From VAZQ01 sp963725065 (GTDB taxonomy: Bacteria > Pseudomonadota > Alphaproteobacteria > Rhizobiales > Xanthobacteraceae), in the NCBI GenBank assembly GCA_963725065.1, contig CAVRXD010000001.1, positions 37,054-101,053 of the forward strand: DNA of 64,000 nt. Reading direction: 5' to 3'. How positions within the stretch are numbered: position 1 is the first letter of the stretch; each line of letters opens with the position of its first letter. Positions 26,123 through 36,954 of the stretch are shown one piece after another. The translations under genes and the position numbers were made by a program. The notes beneath the pieces were generated by a model, which made no database searches, was not told the DNA's origin, and saw only the letters and a program-made list of their open reading frames with translations.

Positions 26123-26207
26123 GCCGCGGCCGATCCGCCGGCCTGGTCAGGTCGCCATCGGAGAAGTCAGACCCGGCTGCTCCCCATCTGGGGGCCGAAA
26201 CCGATCG

Positions 26208-26717
26208 TCAACCGGATGAGGTCGCTTCTGTTGTGGCGAGGTCGTGCAGCATGGCGAGCGCCTCTATCACTGATGCGCGTCGCACTTGCGTGCGGCCGAT
26301 GTCGCCGTAGTTGCGCTCGCGTGCGATCAGGCGACCGGCACGGGATGCAGCGGCAAAATGCACGAGGCCGACGGGCTTGCCCGGCACCGCGCCTCCTGGT
26401 CCGGCGATCCCGGTGATCGACACGGCGAGATGGACCGGCGCATGCGCCAGTGCGCCACTGGCCATGGCTTCCGCGGTCTCGCGGCTGACCGCCCCGTGAC
26501 TTGCAAGCGTGGCCGACGTAACGCCGACCATCGCCTGCTTGGCCTCATTGCTGTAAGTGACGAAACCGCGCTCGAATACATCGGAGGAGCCGGCGATCTC
26601 GGTGAGGGTCGCTGCCAACAAACCACCGGTGCAGGACTCGGCAGCGGCAATCGTGAGGCCTTTCGTTCGGCATAGATCGAGCAGCGTTCGCGCCCGCTCG
26701 ACCAACTCCTGATCCAT
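26208..26717 (-). CDS. pncC: Nicotinamide-nucleotide amidohydrolase (CinA C-terminal type)
   Basis: A 169-residue stand-alone CinA C-terminal domain that deamidates NMN to nicotinate mononucleotide in pyridine nucleotide recycling. The motif AAAESCTGGLLAATLTEIAG, FVTYSNEAKQAMVGV and SITGIAGPGGAVPGKPVG are diagnostic. It ends convergently with ratA and starts immediately after the ispDF stop, so the two reverse-strand genes are probably co-transcribed. Length is normal for the one-domain form. Confidence 0.93.
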   Translation of the reverse strand: MDQELVERARTLLDLCRTKGLTIAAAESCTGGLLAATLTEIAGSSDVFERGFVTYSNEAKQAMVGVTSATLASHGAVSRETAEAMASGALAHAPVHLAVSITGIAGPGGAVPGKPVGLVHFAAASRAGRLIARERNYGDIGRTQVRRASVIEALAMLHDLATTEATSSG

Positions 26718-27893
26718 CTAATCGCTCCACGGAAGGCGAACGGTTGCATTGGCAAAGGCGGCCATGCCTTCGCCGCGGCCGGTGAAGCCCATTTTTTCGC
26801 TCGTGGTCGCCTTCACGCCCACCCGCTCAATGGGTATGCCGGCAAGCTCGGCGATGCGGGTCCGCATCTGATCGCGGTGAGGGCCGATCCGCGGGGCCTC
26901 GCAGACGATGGTGACGTCGATATGGGCAATTCGACCTCCGCGCGCATGCACCCGTTCGACCGCGAAAGCGAAAAAGCGATCCGAGGAGGCGCCTCTCCAT
27001 CGGGCATCGGTGGGAGGAAAATGCACGCCGATATCACCTTCGGAAAGCGCGCCGAGAATGGCGTCTACGAGCGCGTGAAGGACGACATCGGCGTCGGAAT
27101 GGCCCGACAATCCGCGCCCATGGGGGATGCGCACGCCGCCTAACATGACGTGATCGCCATCGCCGAATTGGTGGACATCGAAGCCAAAGCCAGTGCGCAC
27201 ATCGCTCAAGGCCGCAAGCTTGGCCACCTCGGCGCGACTGAAGTCATCGTCTGTGGTCAGCTTCACGTTCCCAGCCTCACCCTTGAAGGTGGTGACCTTG
27301 AGGCCCGCCCATTCGGCGAGCGCGGCGTCGTCGGTAAAATCATCGCGCCCTGCGGCGGCGGCGCGCTGGTGCGCATCGAGGAGGACGGCAAAGCCGAACG
27401 CCTGCGGGGTCTGCACCATGCGCAGTTGCGCTCGGTCGATCGTGCCGGTTACGCAGCCGGTCGCATCGACGGTTTTGACGGTGTCCGCAACCGCGATCAC
27501 CGGCACCGCCGCGCCGCTCGTGCCCGCGGCCGCGATCGCCCGGGTGATCAGGGCGTCCGACGCAAACGGCCGAGCGGCATCGTGCACCAGTACCAGGTCA
27601 GGGCGATGACTCTCTAATGCCCGGAGGCCGGCGCGAACGGAAGCCTGCCGGGATGCGCCGCCGTGGACCGGCGGCAAGAGATCGATGCCCGCCACCGCCG
27701 CCTGGAAGAGCGCGGCATCATCGCCGTGGATCACCGGCTGGACGGCCGAGATTTCATTGTGCCCCGCCAGAGCGGCAAGGCTCGACCGGATCATAGGCTC
27801 GCCCAGAATGCACCGGTATTGCTTTGGCAGGTCGCCGCCGGCACGGAGCCCGCGGCCCGCTGCCACAACCACGGCCGCCACTTTTACTGTCAT
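26718..27893 (-). CDS. ispDF: Bifunctional IspD/IspF enzyme of the MEP isoprenoid pathway
   Basis: A 391-residue fusion. The N-terminal IspD half (to about residue 230) has the nucleotide-binding VAAVVVAAGRGLRAGGDLPK and VLVHDAARPFAS; it makes CDP-methylerythritol. The C-terminal IspF half has the zinc-site GFGFDVHQFGDGDHVMLGG and GRGLSGHSDADVVLHAL; it cyclises the phosphorylated product to MEcPP. Such fusions are typical of alphaproteobacteria. Start ATG at 27893 (MTVKVAAVV) is chosen because the 46 upstream codons are non-homologous. It is divergent from dusB across about 180 bases that contain a TGTTGCAACA palindrome. Confidence 0.95.
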   Translation of the reverse strand: MTVKVAAVVVAAGRGLRAGGDLPKQYRCILGEPMIRSSLAALAGHNEISAVQPVIHGDDAALFQAAVAGIDLLPPVHGGASRQASVRAGLRALESHRPDLVLVHDAARPFASDALITRAIAAAGTSGAAVPVIAVADTVKTVDATGCVTGTIDRAQLRMVQTPQAFGFAVLLDAHQRAAAAGRDDFTDDAALAEWAGLKVTTFKGEAGNVKLTTDDDFSRAEVAKLAALSDVRTGFGFDVHQFGDGDHVMLGGVRIPHGRGLSGHSDADVVLHALVDAILGALSEGDIGVHFPPTDARWRGASSDRFFAFAVERVHARGGRIAHIDVTIVCEAPRIGPHRDQMRTRIAELAGIPIERVGVKATTSEKMGFTGRGEGMAAFANATVRLPWSD

Positions 27894-28075
27894 GTCCGCA
27901 ATCCGAAACACCATGTTGCAACACGGCTTTAGCCCGTCCGGGCGATACCGCAAACCCGGTCCGGGCCGGCCTGAACGATCTGTCTGCTGAAATGGGGGTT
28001 TTTTGCAGTGCAACACTTGCGTATCCGGCAAGGTTGGCTAAACTCTATGCAGCCTGAGAATGTCGCCTATTTCGT

Positions 28076-29134
28076 GTGCAAGGACCTCAAATCGCTGTGC
28101 TACCAACGCTTTTACCCCGGCAGCCGGTCGTCATCGGGAGCCTCACGCTGCCAAGTCCGGTGATTTTGGCGCCGATGTCAGGCGTGACGGACGCGCCGTT
28201 TCGACGCTTGGCAGCGGGCCTCGGGGCTGGGCTTGTGGTTTCGGAAATGACCGCGAGCGAGGCCCTGGCCGAGGGCTGTGCCGACGCCCTGGTACGAGCG
28301 GAGGGACGCGGCCTCGACGTGCACGTGGTGCAACTGGCGGGGTGCGAGGCGCGCTGGATGGGAGAGGCCGCCCGCATCGCGGAGGGCTCCGGCGCCGCCG
28401 TCATTGACATCAACATGGGCTGTCCGGCGCGGCACGTCACCGGTGCGCAGTCGGGCTCCGCACTGATGCGTGATCTCGACCATGCCGTGACATTAATCGG
28501 AGCCACCGTAGGCGCGGTCTCGGTCCCGGTGACGCTCAAAATGCGGCTCGGGTGGGATGAGCGCTCGATCAACGCTCCTGAGCTCGCACGCCGTGCGCAG
28601 GATGCGGGCGTGCGACTGATCACGGTGCACGGACGCACGCGCTGCCAGTTCTACAAGGGCCGCGCCAATTGGGCCGCGGTGCGTGCTGTCAGGAAGAGCG
28701 TTTCGATTCCGCTCGTGGTGAACGGCGACATTTGCACTTTTGAGGATGCTACCGCCGCGCTTGAGGCTTCCGGCGCCGATGCGGTCATGGTGGGGCGTGG
28801 GGCGCAAGGCCGCCCGTGGCTGCCCGGGCAGATCGGTCGCCGCCTGGCCGGCGGAGGGCCCGAGAGCGCGCCGCCGCTCACCATGCAGTTCGCAATGATC
28901 CGTCTGCTCTACGACGATATGCTGTCGCACCACGGCCGCGCGATCGGCCGGCGCCATGCACGCAAGCACCTCGGCTGGGCCCTCAACGCGGCGGCCGAGA
29001 CCGCGGGGGCACCCGAGGGCATGCTCAAGGCACATCGTGAGCGGGTGCTGACCGCGGAAGAGCCGGCCGTTGTTCACCGTCACCTCGAGGAGGCCTACGG
29101 CGCATTCGGCGGGACGGCGAGGATGGCGGCATGA
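28076..29134 (+). CDS. dusB: tRNA-dihydrouridine synthase B (NifR3 type)
   Basis: A 352-residue FMN-dependent enzyme that reduces uridines in the D-loop of tRNA. Conserved segments are VILAPMSGVTDAPFRRLA, the catalytic cysteine in INMGCPARHVTG, and VHGRTRCQFYKGRANW. It is the first gene of the classical nifR3-ntrB-ntrC order and overlaps ntrB by four bases (ATGA), so translation is coupled. The start is GTG at 28076. Confidence 0.95.
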   Translation: MQGPQIAVLPTLLPRQPVVIGSLTLPSPVILAPMSGVTDAPFRRLAAGLGAGLVVSEMTASEALAEGCADALVRAEGRGLDVHVVQLAGCEARWMGEAARIAEGSGAAVIDINMGCPARHVTGAQSGSALMRDLDHAVTLIGATVGAVSVPVTLKMRLGWDERSINAPELARRAQDAGVRLITVHGRTRCQFYKGRANWAAVRAVRKSVSIPLVVNGDICTFEDATAALEASGADAVMVGRGAQGRPWLPGQIGRRLAGGGPESAPPLTMQFAMIRLLYDDMLSHHGRAIGRRHARKHLGWALNAAAETAGAPEGMLKAHRERVLTAEEPAVVHRHLEEAYGAFGGTARMAA

Positions 29135-30261
29135 GCCGGCTCGAGCCTATGCCAACGCTGCCGTCCGGCACCGCCGACGCGGTGCTCGACGCGCTGCCGC
29201 ATCCCGTCATCATGGTCTCGGCTGATGGCCGGGTGGCCAATGCCAATGCCGCCGCCGAATCGTTTTTCGAAGCCTCCCTGCCGCTCCTGCGCCGTCATCG
29301 CCTGGGCGACCTCGTGCCGTTTGGAAGCCCCTTGCTGGCTCTCATCGACCAGGTGCGCGCACGCGGAGCGGCGGTCAACGAGTACAAGGTCGATCTCGGC
29401 ACGCCGCGTAATCCCGGCGAACGCCTCGTCGATCTGCATGTGGCGCCCCTGCCGGAGCGGCCGGACCACGTGGTCGTCATGCTGCAAGAACGCACGATCG
29501 CCGACAAGATGGATCGCCAGCTCACGCATCGCGGCGCGGCGCGTTCGGTGACCGCGCTCGCGGCCATGCTGGCGCACGAAATCAAGAATCCACTCTCCGG
29601 CATCCGCGGAGCAGCGCAGTTGCTCGAACAGTCGGTCGGCGACGAGGATCGCACTTTGACACGCCTGATCTGCGACGAGGCCGATCGCATCGTCAAACTC
29701 GTCGACCGCATGGAAGTGTTCACCGACGAGCGGCCGGTCGAGCGCGAATCCGTCAACATTCACGTCGTGCTCGAGCACGTCAAACGGCTGACGCATTCGG
29801 GTATCGCGCGGCACATCAAATTCCTCGAGGAATACGATCCGTCGCTGCCCCCCGTGCTCGCCAATCGCGACCAACTCATCCAGGTGTTTCTCAATCTCGT
29901 GAAAAACGCCGCCGAGGCGATCGGGGAGAATGCAGCGGACGGCGAAATTCAGCTCTCTACCGCCTTCCGGCCGGGCGTGCGGCTCTCGCTTCCGGGCACC
30001 AAGACGCGCGTGTCGCTGCCGCTCGAATTCTGCGTGAAGGACAACGGGCCCGGAGTGCCCGAGGATATCTTGCCCCATCTCTTCGATCCGTTCGTGACGA
30101 CGAAACCGACGGGCTCGGGCCTTGGCCTGGCGTTGGTGTCAAAGATCATCGGCGATCACGGCGGGATCATCGAGTGCGAGTCGCAACCGCGACGGACCAT
30201 CTTTCGTGTACTCATGCCCATTTTCTTGGGTGACGACGCCGAGCCGGGCGACGCTACCTAA
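29131..30261 (+). CDS. ntrB: Nitrogen regulation sensor histidine kinase NtrB
   Basis: A 376-residue soluble two-component kinase that phosphorylates NtrC under nitrogen limitation and is controlled by PII. It has an N-terminal PAS domain (about 15-110), the H-box MLAHEIKNPLSGIRGAAQ (phosphorylated His about residue 150), N-box LVKNAAEAIGE and G-boxes KDNGPGVPEDILPHLFD and GSGLGLALVSKI. No transmembrane segment, as expected for NtrB. It overlaps dusB and lies 6 bases before ntrC. Confidence 0.96.
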   Translation: MSRLEPMPTLPSGTADAVLDALPHPVIMVSADGRVANANAAAESFFEASLPLLRRHRLGDLVPFGSPLLALIDQVRARGAAVNEYKVDLGTPRNPGERLVDLHVAPLPERPDHVVVMLQERTIADKMDRQLTHRGAARSVTALAAMLAHEIKNPLSGIRGAAQLLEQSVGDEDRTLTRLICDEADRIVKLVDRMEVFTDERPVERESVNIHVVLEHVKRLTHSGIARHIKFLEEYDPSLPPVLANRDQLIQVFLNLVKNAAEAIGENAADGEIQLSTAFRPGVRLSLPGTKTRVSLPLEFCVKDNGPGVPEDILPHLFDPFVTTKPTGSGLGLALVSKIIGDHGGIIECESQPRRTIFRVLMPIFLGDDAEPGDAT

Positions 30262-30267
30262 CGAGGG

Positions 30268-31716
<1,449 letters not shown>

Positions 31717-31782
31717 CGCGACTGCGGGTTCTCGACAGGCTTGGTGCGGAATGGCCACAGCGCGGTCGGCCACGCCCCGGAT

Positions 31783-31811
31783 TTGTCGCAATCCGGCAAC
31801 ATTGTTGTATA
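31783..31811 (+). promoter_or_regulatory. Candidate promoter for ntrYX
   Basis: TTGTCG at 31783-31788 and TGTATA at 31806-31811 are separated by 17 bases, in the gap between ntrC and ntrY. The surrounding stretch is locally AT-richer than the coding DNA. This would let ntrYX be transcribed apart from ntrBC. The -35 and -10 matches are partial. Confidence 0.4.
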
Positions 31812-31909
31812 AAAGCATCACTGGAAAATACCTTCGATGATCTGGGGGGCGCCCAAGCGGGCGGTTTTGTCGCACCGTTACGGGCTGCCGTTTGGGACGA
31901 GAAATCTTG

Positions 31910-34183
31910 ATGACTGACGTCGGTCAGGCCGCCACCGCCGAGTTGGCGACCGCTGCCGCGGCGCCCGCGCCGGGATGGCTCCCACGGACGCTCGGCTTTG
32001 CGGCCGTTGCGCTCGCGCTGCTGTCGGCGCTGGTGACCTTTCTCGTGCTGGCGGGGCTCACGCCGATCCCGCCGACGCATGAGGTCGTGGTCACGCTCCT
32101 CCTGACCAACGCGGTCACGGTCTTTCTTCTCGTTGTGGTCATTGCACGCGAGGTCTGGGGTGTTGTGCAGGCGAGGCGCCGCGGGCGCGCCGCCGCAAGA
32201 CTTCATGTGCGGATCGTTGCCCTGTTCTCCGTCATCGCTGCGGTTCCTGCGGTGCTGGTAGCAGTCGTCGCAAGCGTGACGCTCGATCGTGGCCTCGACC
32301 GGCTGTTCTCGCAACAGACACAATCGCTCATCGAGAACTCGTTGATCGTCGCCGACGCATATGTGCGCGAGCAGGTGCAATTCGTGCGCGCCGAAAGCAT
32401 CGCTACCGCGATTGAGTTGGCGCGCGCCAAGCCGTTATTCGACCAGTCGCGCGAGCAGTTCCATCAATTCCTCGCGGTCCAGGCCTCGATCCGCGGATTG
32501 CCGGCCATCGTGCTGCTCGACAAGGATCTCAATGTCGTCGATGAGGTCGAGACGAAGGTCACCCAGGCCTTCGTTAAGCCGTCGGCAGAGGTGCTCGCAG
32601 GCATCAACGACACCGAGCCGCAAGTGGCGATGTTCCTCGACGCCAATCACGTCGCCTCGATCATCAAGCTGCGTGGTTACAACGACGTCTATCTGTATAT
32701 CGCGCGGCTTCTCGACCCGCGGGTGCTGGCGCAATTGCGGGGGACGCAGGCCAGCGTCGCGCAGTACGCCGATCTCTCGGCGCGGCGAATCGGGATTCAG
32801 ATCGCGTTCGGGTTGATGTACACGGTGATTGCACTGATCGTGCTGCTGTCAGCGGTCTGGATCGGATTGAATTTCGCCAACTATCTGGTGGCGCCGATTC
32901 GACGCCTGATCGGGGCCGCTCAGGTCGTATCCACGGGCAATCTTTACGTTCAGGTGCCGACCCGGCGTTCCGAAGGCGATCTTGCGCAGCTCGGAGAGAC
33001 CTTCAACAAGATGACTCAGGAGCTGCGCACGCAACGCGACGACATCGTGCGCGCCCGCGACCTGATCGACAGCCGTCGCCGTTTCACCGAGGCCGTGCTC
33101 GCCGGAGCGAGCGCGGGGGTCATCGGAGTGGACGCCGAGAGCCGTATCAGCATCCTGAACCGGTCCGCCGAGCGACTGATCGGGAGTTCGGAAGCGGAGG
33201 CGCTCGGACGGCAATTGACCGATATCGTTCCCGAACTTGCCGAAATCTTCACCGCTGCGCGGTCTGGGTTGCAACGTTTGGTGCAGGGCCAGGTGACGAT
33301 CAATCGCAATGGTCGCGAGCGCAACCTCTCGGTGCGCGTGACGAGTGAACAGTCGAGCGCGGCCGAGGGCGGGTACGTCGTGACGCTTGACGATATCACC
33401 GAGCTCGTGGCCGCGCAGCGCACTTCCGCGTGGGCCGACGTGGCTCGCCGTATCGCCCACGAGATCAAGAACCCGCTCACGCCAATTCAGCTCTCCGCGG
33501 AGCGGTTGCGTCGAAAGTATGCCAGCGTCATCAAGGATGACGGGGGCATCTTCCAGCAATGCACCGACACCATCGTCCGCCAGGTCGACGATATCAAACG
33601 CATGGTGGATGAATTCTCGCGTTTTGCGCGCATGCCCAAGCCGGTGATGACCCCCGAGGACGTGGCCGATACAGTCCGCCAGGTCGTATTTCTGCAACGC
33701 GTCGGCAATGCCGATATCGACATCGAGGTCGAGATCGCGCAAGACCCGATGCCCGCGCAGTTCGACCGCCGGCTCATCTCGCAAGCGCTGACCAACATCA
33801 TCAAGAATGCGACCGAAGCGGTCACTGCCGTTCCACCGGACGAACTCGGACGCGGCCGCATCCGCGTTTTCGCGGGCCGCGAAGGCGCCGATATAGTCAT
33901 CGACGTGGTCGACAACGGAATCGGATTGCCGAAAGAGAACCGCAGCCGACTGCTGGAGCCCTACGTCACGACCCGGGAAAAGGGAACCGGGCTGGGCCTC
34001 GCGATCGTGGGCCGTATCATGGAGGATCACGGAGGCTGCATCGAACTCGGCGATGCCGCTGACAAGATCCCAGGCCAGCGCGGAGCGTGGATGCGGCTGC
34101 GCTTTGCAGCGGAAGCCGCGGCCGCGAAGGATATTCAGCCCGCGCGGCCGTCTCAATCCCCTCAACTTGCAACGAATGCGTAA
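31910..34183 (+). CDS. ntrY: Membrane sensor histidine kinase NtrY
   Basis: A 757-residue two-component sensor. Hydrophobic segments are seen near residues 27-53, 62-84, 102-124 and 305-325, with a large extracytoplasmic region between the last two. Then come a HAMP domain (VAPIRRLIGAAQVVSTGNL), a PAS domain (about 390-500), the H-box ARRIAHEIKNPLTPIQLSAE and the ATPase with NIIKNATEAV, DVVDNGIGLPKEN and GTGLGLAIVGRI. It phosphorylates NtrX; in Brucella the system responds to oxygen/redox, in Azorhizobium to nitrogen. The ATG at 31910 is preferred; an alternative start six codons earlier exists. Confidence 0.95.
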   Translation: MTDVGQAATAELATAAAAPAPGWLPRTLGFAAVALALLSALVTFLVLAGLTPIPPTHEVVVTLLLTNAVTVFLLVVVIAREVWGVVQARRRGRAAARLHVRIVALFSVIAAVPAVLVAVVASVTLDRGLDRLFSQQTQSLIENSLIVADAYVREQVQFVRAESIATAIELARAKPLFDQSREQFHQFLAVQASIRGLPAIVLLDKDLNVVDEVETKVTQAFVKPSAEVLAGINDTEPQVAMFLDANHVASIIKLRGYNDVYLYIARLLDPRVLAQLRGTQASVAQYADLSARRIGIQIAFGLMYTVIALIVLLSAVWIGLNFANYLVAPIRRLIGAAQVVSTGNLYVQVPTRRSEGDLAQLGETFNKMTQELRTQRDDIVRARDLIDSRRRFTEAVLAGASAGVIGVDAESRISILNRSAERLIGSSEAEALGRQLTDIVPELAEIFTAARSGLQRLVQGQVTINRNGRERNLSVRVTSEQSSAAEGGYVVTLDDITELVAAQRTSAWADVARRIAHEIKNPLTPIQLSAERLRRKYASVIKDDGGIFQQCTDTIVRQVDDIKRMVDEFSRFARMPKPVMTPEDVADTVRQVVFLQRVGNADIDIEVEIAQDPMPAQFDRRLISQALTNIIKNATEAVTAVPPDELGRGRIRVFAGREGADIVIDVVDNGIGLPKENRSRLLEPYVTTREKGTGLGLAIVGRIMEDHGGCIELGDAADKIPGQRGAWMRLRFAAEAAAAKDIQPARPSQSPQLATNA

Positions 34184-34189
34184 TTAGCC

Positions 34190-35554
34190 ATGGCAGATGA
34201 CATTCTCATCGTTGATGACGAAGCGGACATCCGGGAGCTCGTTTCCGGCATCCTGCAAGATGAAGGCTTTATCACGCGCTCCGCGCGAGACAGCGACGAC
34301 GCGCTGGCGCATGTCGCTAGCCGCAGACCCAATCTCGTCTTCCTCGACATCTGGCTGCAGGGCAGCCGGCTCGACGGGCTGCAATTGCTCGATGCGATGA
34401 AGGGGCAGCATCCCGAACTCCCGATCGTGATGATTTCTGGTCATGGCAACATCGAAACCGCCGTGGCCGCCATCAAGCAAGGGGCATACGACTTCATCGA
34501 GAAGCCGTTCAAGGCCGACCGGCTGGTGCTGGTTGCCCAGCGCGCGCTGGAGACGTCGCGGCTCAAGCGCGAAGTCAAGGCACTCAAACAGTTTGCGCCT
34601 TCCGCAGTGGTGGGCAAGTCGTCGTCGATAAATCAGCTGCGTCAGACGGTGGAAAAAATTGCCCCCACCAACAGTCGCATCTTGATTGTCGGGCCTGCCG
34701 GCGCCGGCAAGGAACTGGCCGCTCGCGCGATCCATGCTCATTCGGCGCGCGCCAATGGACCGTTCATCGTGATCAATGCAGCGGCGATGATGCCCGAACG
34801 CATGGAACTCGAGATGTTTGGCGTCGAGCTGCCAACGGACGGGCAGGGGCGCAAGGTCGGCGCACTCGAAGAGGCACACGGCGGCACGCTATTCATCGAC
34901 GAAATCGCCGACATGCCGAGGGAGACCCAGAACAAGATCCTGCGGGTCCTGGTCGAGCAGACCTTCCAGCGCGTCGGCGGCACCCAGAAGGTTCAGGTCG
35001 ACGTGCGCATTATCTCGTCGACCGGGCGCAATATCGAAGCTGAGATCGCCGCCGGCAAGTTCCGTGAGGACCTTTATCACCGCCTTTCGGTCGTGCCGAT
35101 CCGCGTGCCGCCGCTGGCGGAGCGCCGCGAGGACATTCCCCATCTCATTGAATATTTCATGGAGCAGATTTCGCTCGGGACCGGTTTGCCGAAGCGCCTG
35201 ATCGGAGAGGACGCCATGGCCGTGCTGCAGTCGCACGACTGGCCCGGCAATGTGCGCCAGCTGCGCAATAATGTGGAGCGGCTGATGATTCTCGCCGGCG
35301 GCGATCCGGAGGCGGTGATCAATGCCGACATGCTGCCGCAGGATGTGGGATCCATGGTGCCCTCCATGCCCGGCGGCGACGGGGGTGAACACCTGATGGG
35401 ATTGCCTCTGCGCGATGCGCGCGAAGTGTTCGAGCGCGAATATCTGGTTGCGCAGATCAGTCGATTTGGCGGTAACATTTCCCGGACGGCAGAGTTTGTC
35501 GGCATGGAGCGCTCTGCGCTCCACCGCAAGCTCAAGGCGCTCGGGATCGACTGA
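34190..35554 (+). CDS. ntrX: Response regulator NtrX
   Basis: A 454-residue NtrC-family regulator. The receiver domain is normal (LVFLDIWLQGSRLDG with the phosphorylated Asp, and ISGHGNIETAV). The AAA+ domain has a modified Walker A (GPAGAGKELAARAI), and the GAFTGA sigma-54 loop is replaced by ELPTDGQGRKVGALEEAH. The C-terminal Fis-type helix-turn-helix GNISRTAEFVGMERSALHRK is intact. Loss of GAFTGA is reported for alphaproteobacterial NtrX, so it probably acts as a DNA-binding activator or repressor without sigma-54. It starts 6 bases after ntrY. Confidence 0.95.
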   Translation: MADDILIVDDEADIRELVSGILQDEGFITRSARDSDDALAHVASRRPNLVFLDIWLQGSRLDGLQLLDAMKGQHPELPIVMISGHGNIETAVAAIKQGAYDFIEKPFKADRLVLVAQRALETSRLKREVKALKQFAPSAVVGKSSSINQLRQTVEKIAPTNSRILIVGPAGAGKELAARAIHAHSARANGPFIVINAAAMMPERMELEMFGVELPTDGQGRKVGALEEAHGGTLFIDEIADMPRETQNKILRVLVEQTFQRVGGTQKVQVDVRIISSTGRNIEAEIAAGKFREDLYHRLSVVPIRVPPLAERREDIPHLIEYFMEQISLGTGLPKRLIGEDAMAVLQSHDWPGNVRQLRNNVERLMILAGGDPEAVINADMLPQDVGSMVPSMPGGDGGEHLMGLPLRDAREVFEREYLVAQISRFGGNISRTAEFVGMERSALHRKLKALGID

Positions 35555-35652
35555 CCAGAGGCGGGCGATAGGGGATGGGGATGGAGAACCGAAACCGCGG
35601 TGTCACTATTGAATCATCTTGCGGCCTCCGTCCGCCATCCGCTGTTCTCTGA

Positions 35653-36510
35653 ATGTCACGCATTGCGTATGTGAATGGCCGCTACCTGCCGCTGCGGCAA
35701 GCCACCGTCCATATCGAGGATCGCGGCTATCAATTTTCAGACGGCGTCTACGAGGTCTGCGAAGTCAGGGACGGATACGTTATCGACCAGCGGCGCCATC
35801 TGGCACGGCTCCAACGTTCGCTTGATGAGCTCGGCATCGCCATGCCGATGTCGGAGACCGCGCTCGCGATCATCATGCGCGAATGCATGCGCCGGAACCG
35901 GTTGCACGATGGCATCATTTATCTGCAGATCACCCGAGGGGTGGCCCGAAGGGATCATGGCTTTCCGCCTCCGGGCACTCATCCCAGCGTCGTGGTGACC
36001 GCCCGCAGCATCGACTTCGCGGGCAATGAACGAACTGCAGCGGAAGGCCTGGCGATCATTACCGTGCCGGACAACCGGTGGCAGCGCGTCGACATCAAAT
36101 CGATCTCGCTGCTACCCAATGTGCTGGCCAAACAGGCGGCGCGCGAGCGGGGAGCCAAAGAGGCTTGGTTCGTCGACCAGGACGGCCATGTCACCGAAGG
36201 GTCGTCGAGCAATGCCTGGATCGTCACCAAGGGCGGCAAGGTCGTCACTCGTCCCGCTGATAATGGAATCTTACGGGGTATCACCAGGACCGTGTTGATC
36301 GAGGTCATCGAGGCCCACGGCCTGCAATTCGAGGAACGGCCGTTTACGGTCGAGGAGGCGCAAGGCGCGCGCGAGGCCTTCCTGACCTCTGCCAGCCAAA
36401 TCGTAATGCCTGTCGTCCGGATTGACGACCGACCGGTGGGGAACGGCGCGCCTGGGTCGGTGGCGACCGCGCTACGGGCCGAATTCCATCGCCACGCCGA
36501 ACGGAGCTGA
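35653..36510 (+). CDS. dat: D-amino-acid transaminase
   Basis: A 285-residue class IV PLP-dependent aminotransferase. The start SRIAYVNGRYLPLRQATV, the EDRGYQFSDGVYEV segment and the PLP-binding lysine in DIKSISLLPNVLAKQAA (about residue 145) match D-alanine aminotransferases, followed by VTEGSSSNAWIV. It would interconvert D-alanine and D-glutamate with 2-oxoacids. Branched-chain aminotransferase is the alternative, but the RGYQFSDGVYE context favours the D-amino-acid type. It regularly sits between ntrX and hfq in relatives. Confidence 0.9.
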   Translation: MSRIAYVNGRYLPLRQATVHIEDRGYQFSDGVYEVCEVRDGYVIDQRRHLARLQRSLDELGIAMPMSETALAIIMRECMRRNRLHDGIIYLQITRGVARRDHGFPPPGTHPSVVVTARSIDFAGNERTAAEGLAIITVPDNRWQRVDIKSISLLPNVLAKQAARERGAKEAWFVDQDGHVTEGSSSNAWIVTKGGKVVTRPADNGILRGITRTVLIEVIEAHGLQFEERPFTVEEAQGAREAFLTSASQIVMPVVRIDDRPVGNGAPGSVATALRAEFHRHAERS

Positions 36511-36687
36511 CCCACCGATTTGCCCTCGACGGAGCACACTCTGCCCCCAACTTGTGCTTGCGCCGCCCGCGGACGTGCCCTGTAATGGCCCGGTCCGGGT
36601 CCTTTCGAGGGTGCAGCCTAGAAAATGGGCACAGCGACCTGGCAATAAAGCTCGCGGGAAGGGGCCCGTGAGCCAAAAAATGGAACA

Positions 36688-36954
36688 ATGACAATGGCGG
36701 CCGAACGCGCACAAAACCTCCAAGACACCTTCCTCAACCATGTTCGCAAGAACAAGACACCGCTCACGATCTTCTTGGTGAACGGAGTGAAGTTGCAAGG
36801 CGTCGTGACCTGGTTCGACAATTTCTGCGTGCTACTTCGACGCGACGGGCACTCGCAACTGGTCTACAAGCATGCCATCTCAACGATCATGCCGGGTCAC
36901 CCGATCCAGCTGTTCGAAGGGGCCGAGGAAGCATCGGCCGGAGACAAGGCCTGA
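36688..36954 (+). CDS. hfq: RNA chaperone Hfq
   Basis: An 88-residue Sm-like hexameric protein that pairs small RNAs with mRNAs. The Sm1 region LTIFLVNGVKLQGVVTWFDN and Sm2 YKHAISTIMP are canonical, with QDTFLNHVRKNKTP at the start. Two in-frame ATG codons (36688 and 36694) are possible starts. The 178-base gap after dat should contain its promoter. hfq is followed without a gap by hflX, a conserved pair. Confidence 0.97.
   Translation: MTMAAERAQNLQDTFLNHVRKNKTPLTIFLVNGVKLQGVVTWFDNFCVLLRRDGHSQLVYKHAISTIMPGHPIQLFEGAEEASAGDKA

Noticed and set aside
27894..28075. TGTTGCAACA palindrome between ispDF and dusB as a regulator site
   Set aside because: Only one short 10-base palindrome, expected by chance in a window of this size; no second copy seen.
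32849..34165. 438-codon reverse frame opposite ntrY
   Set aside because: Composition-driven antisense frame; ntrY has all kinase motifs on the plus strand.
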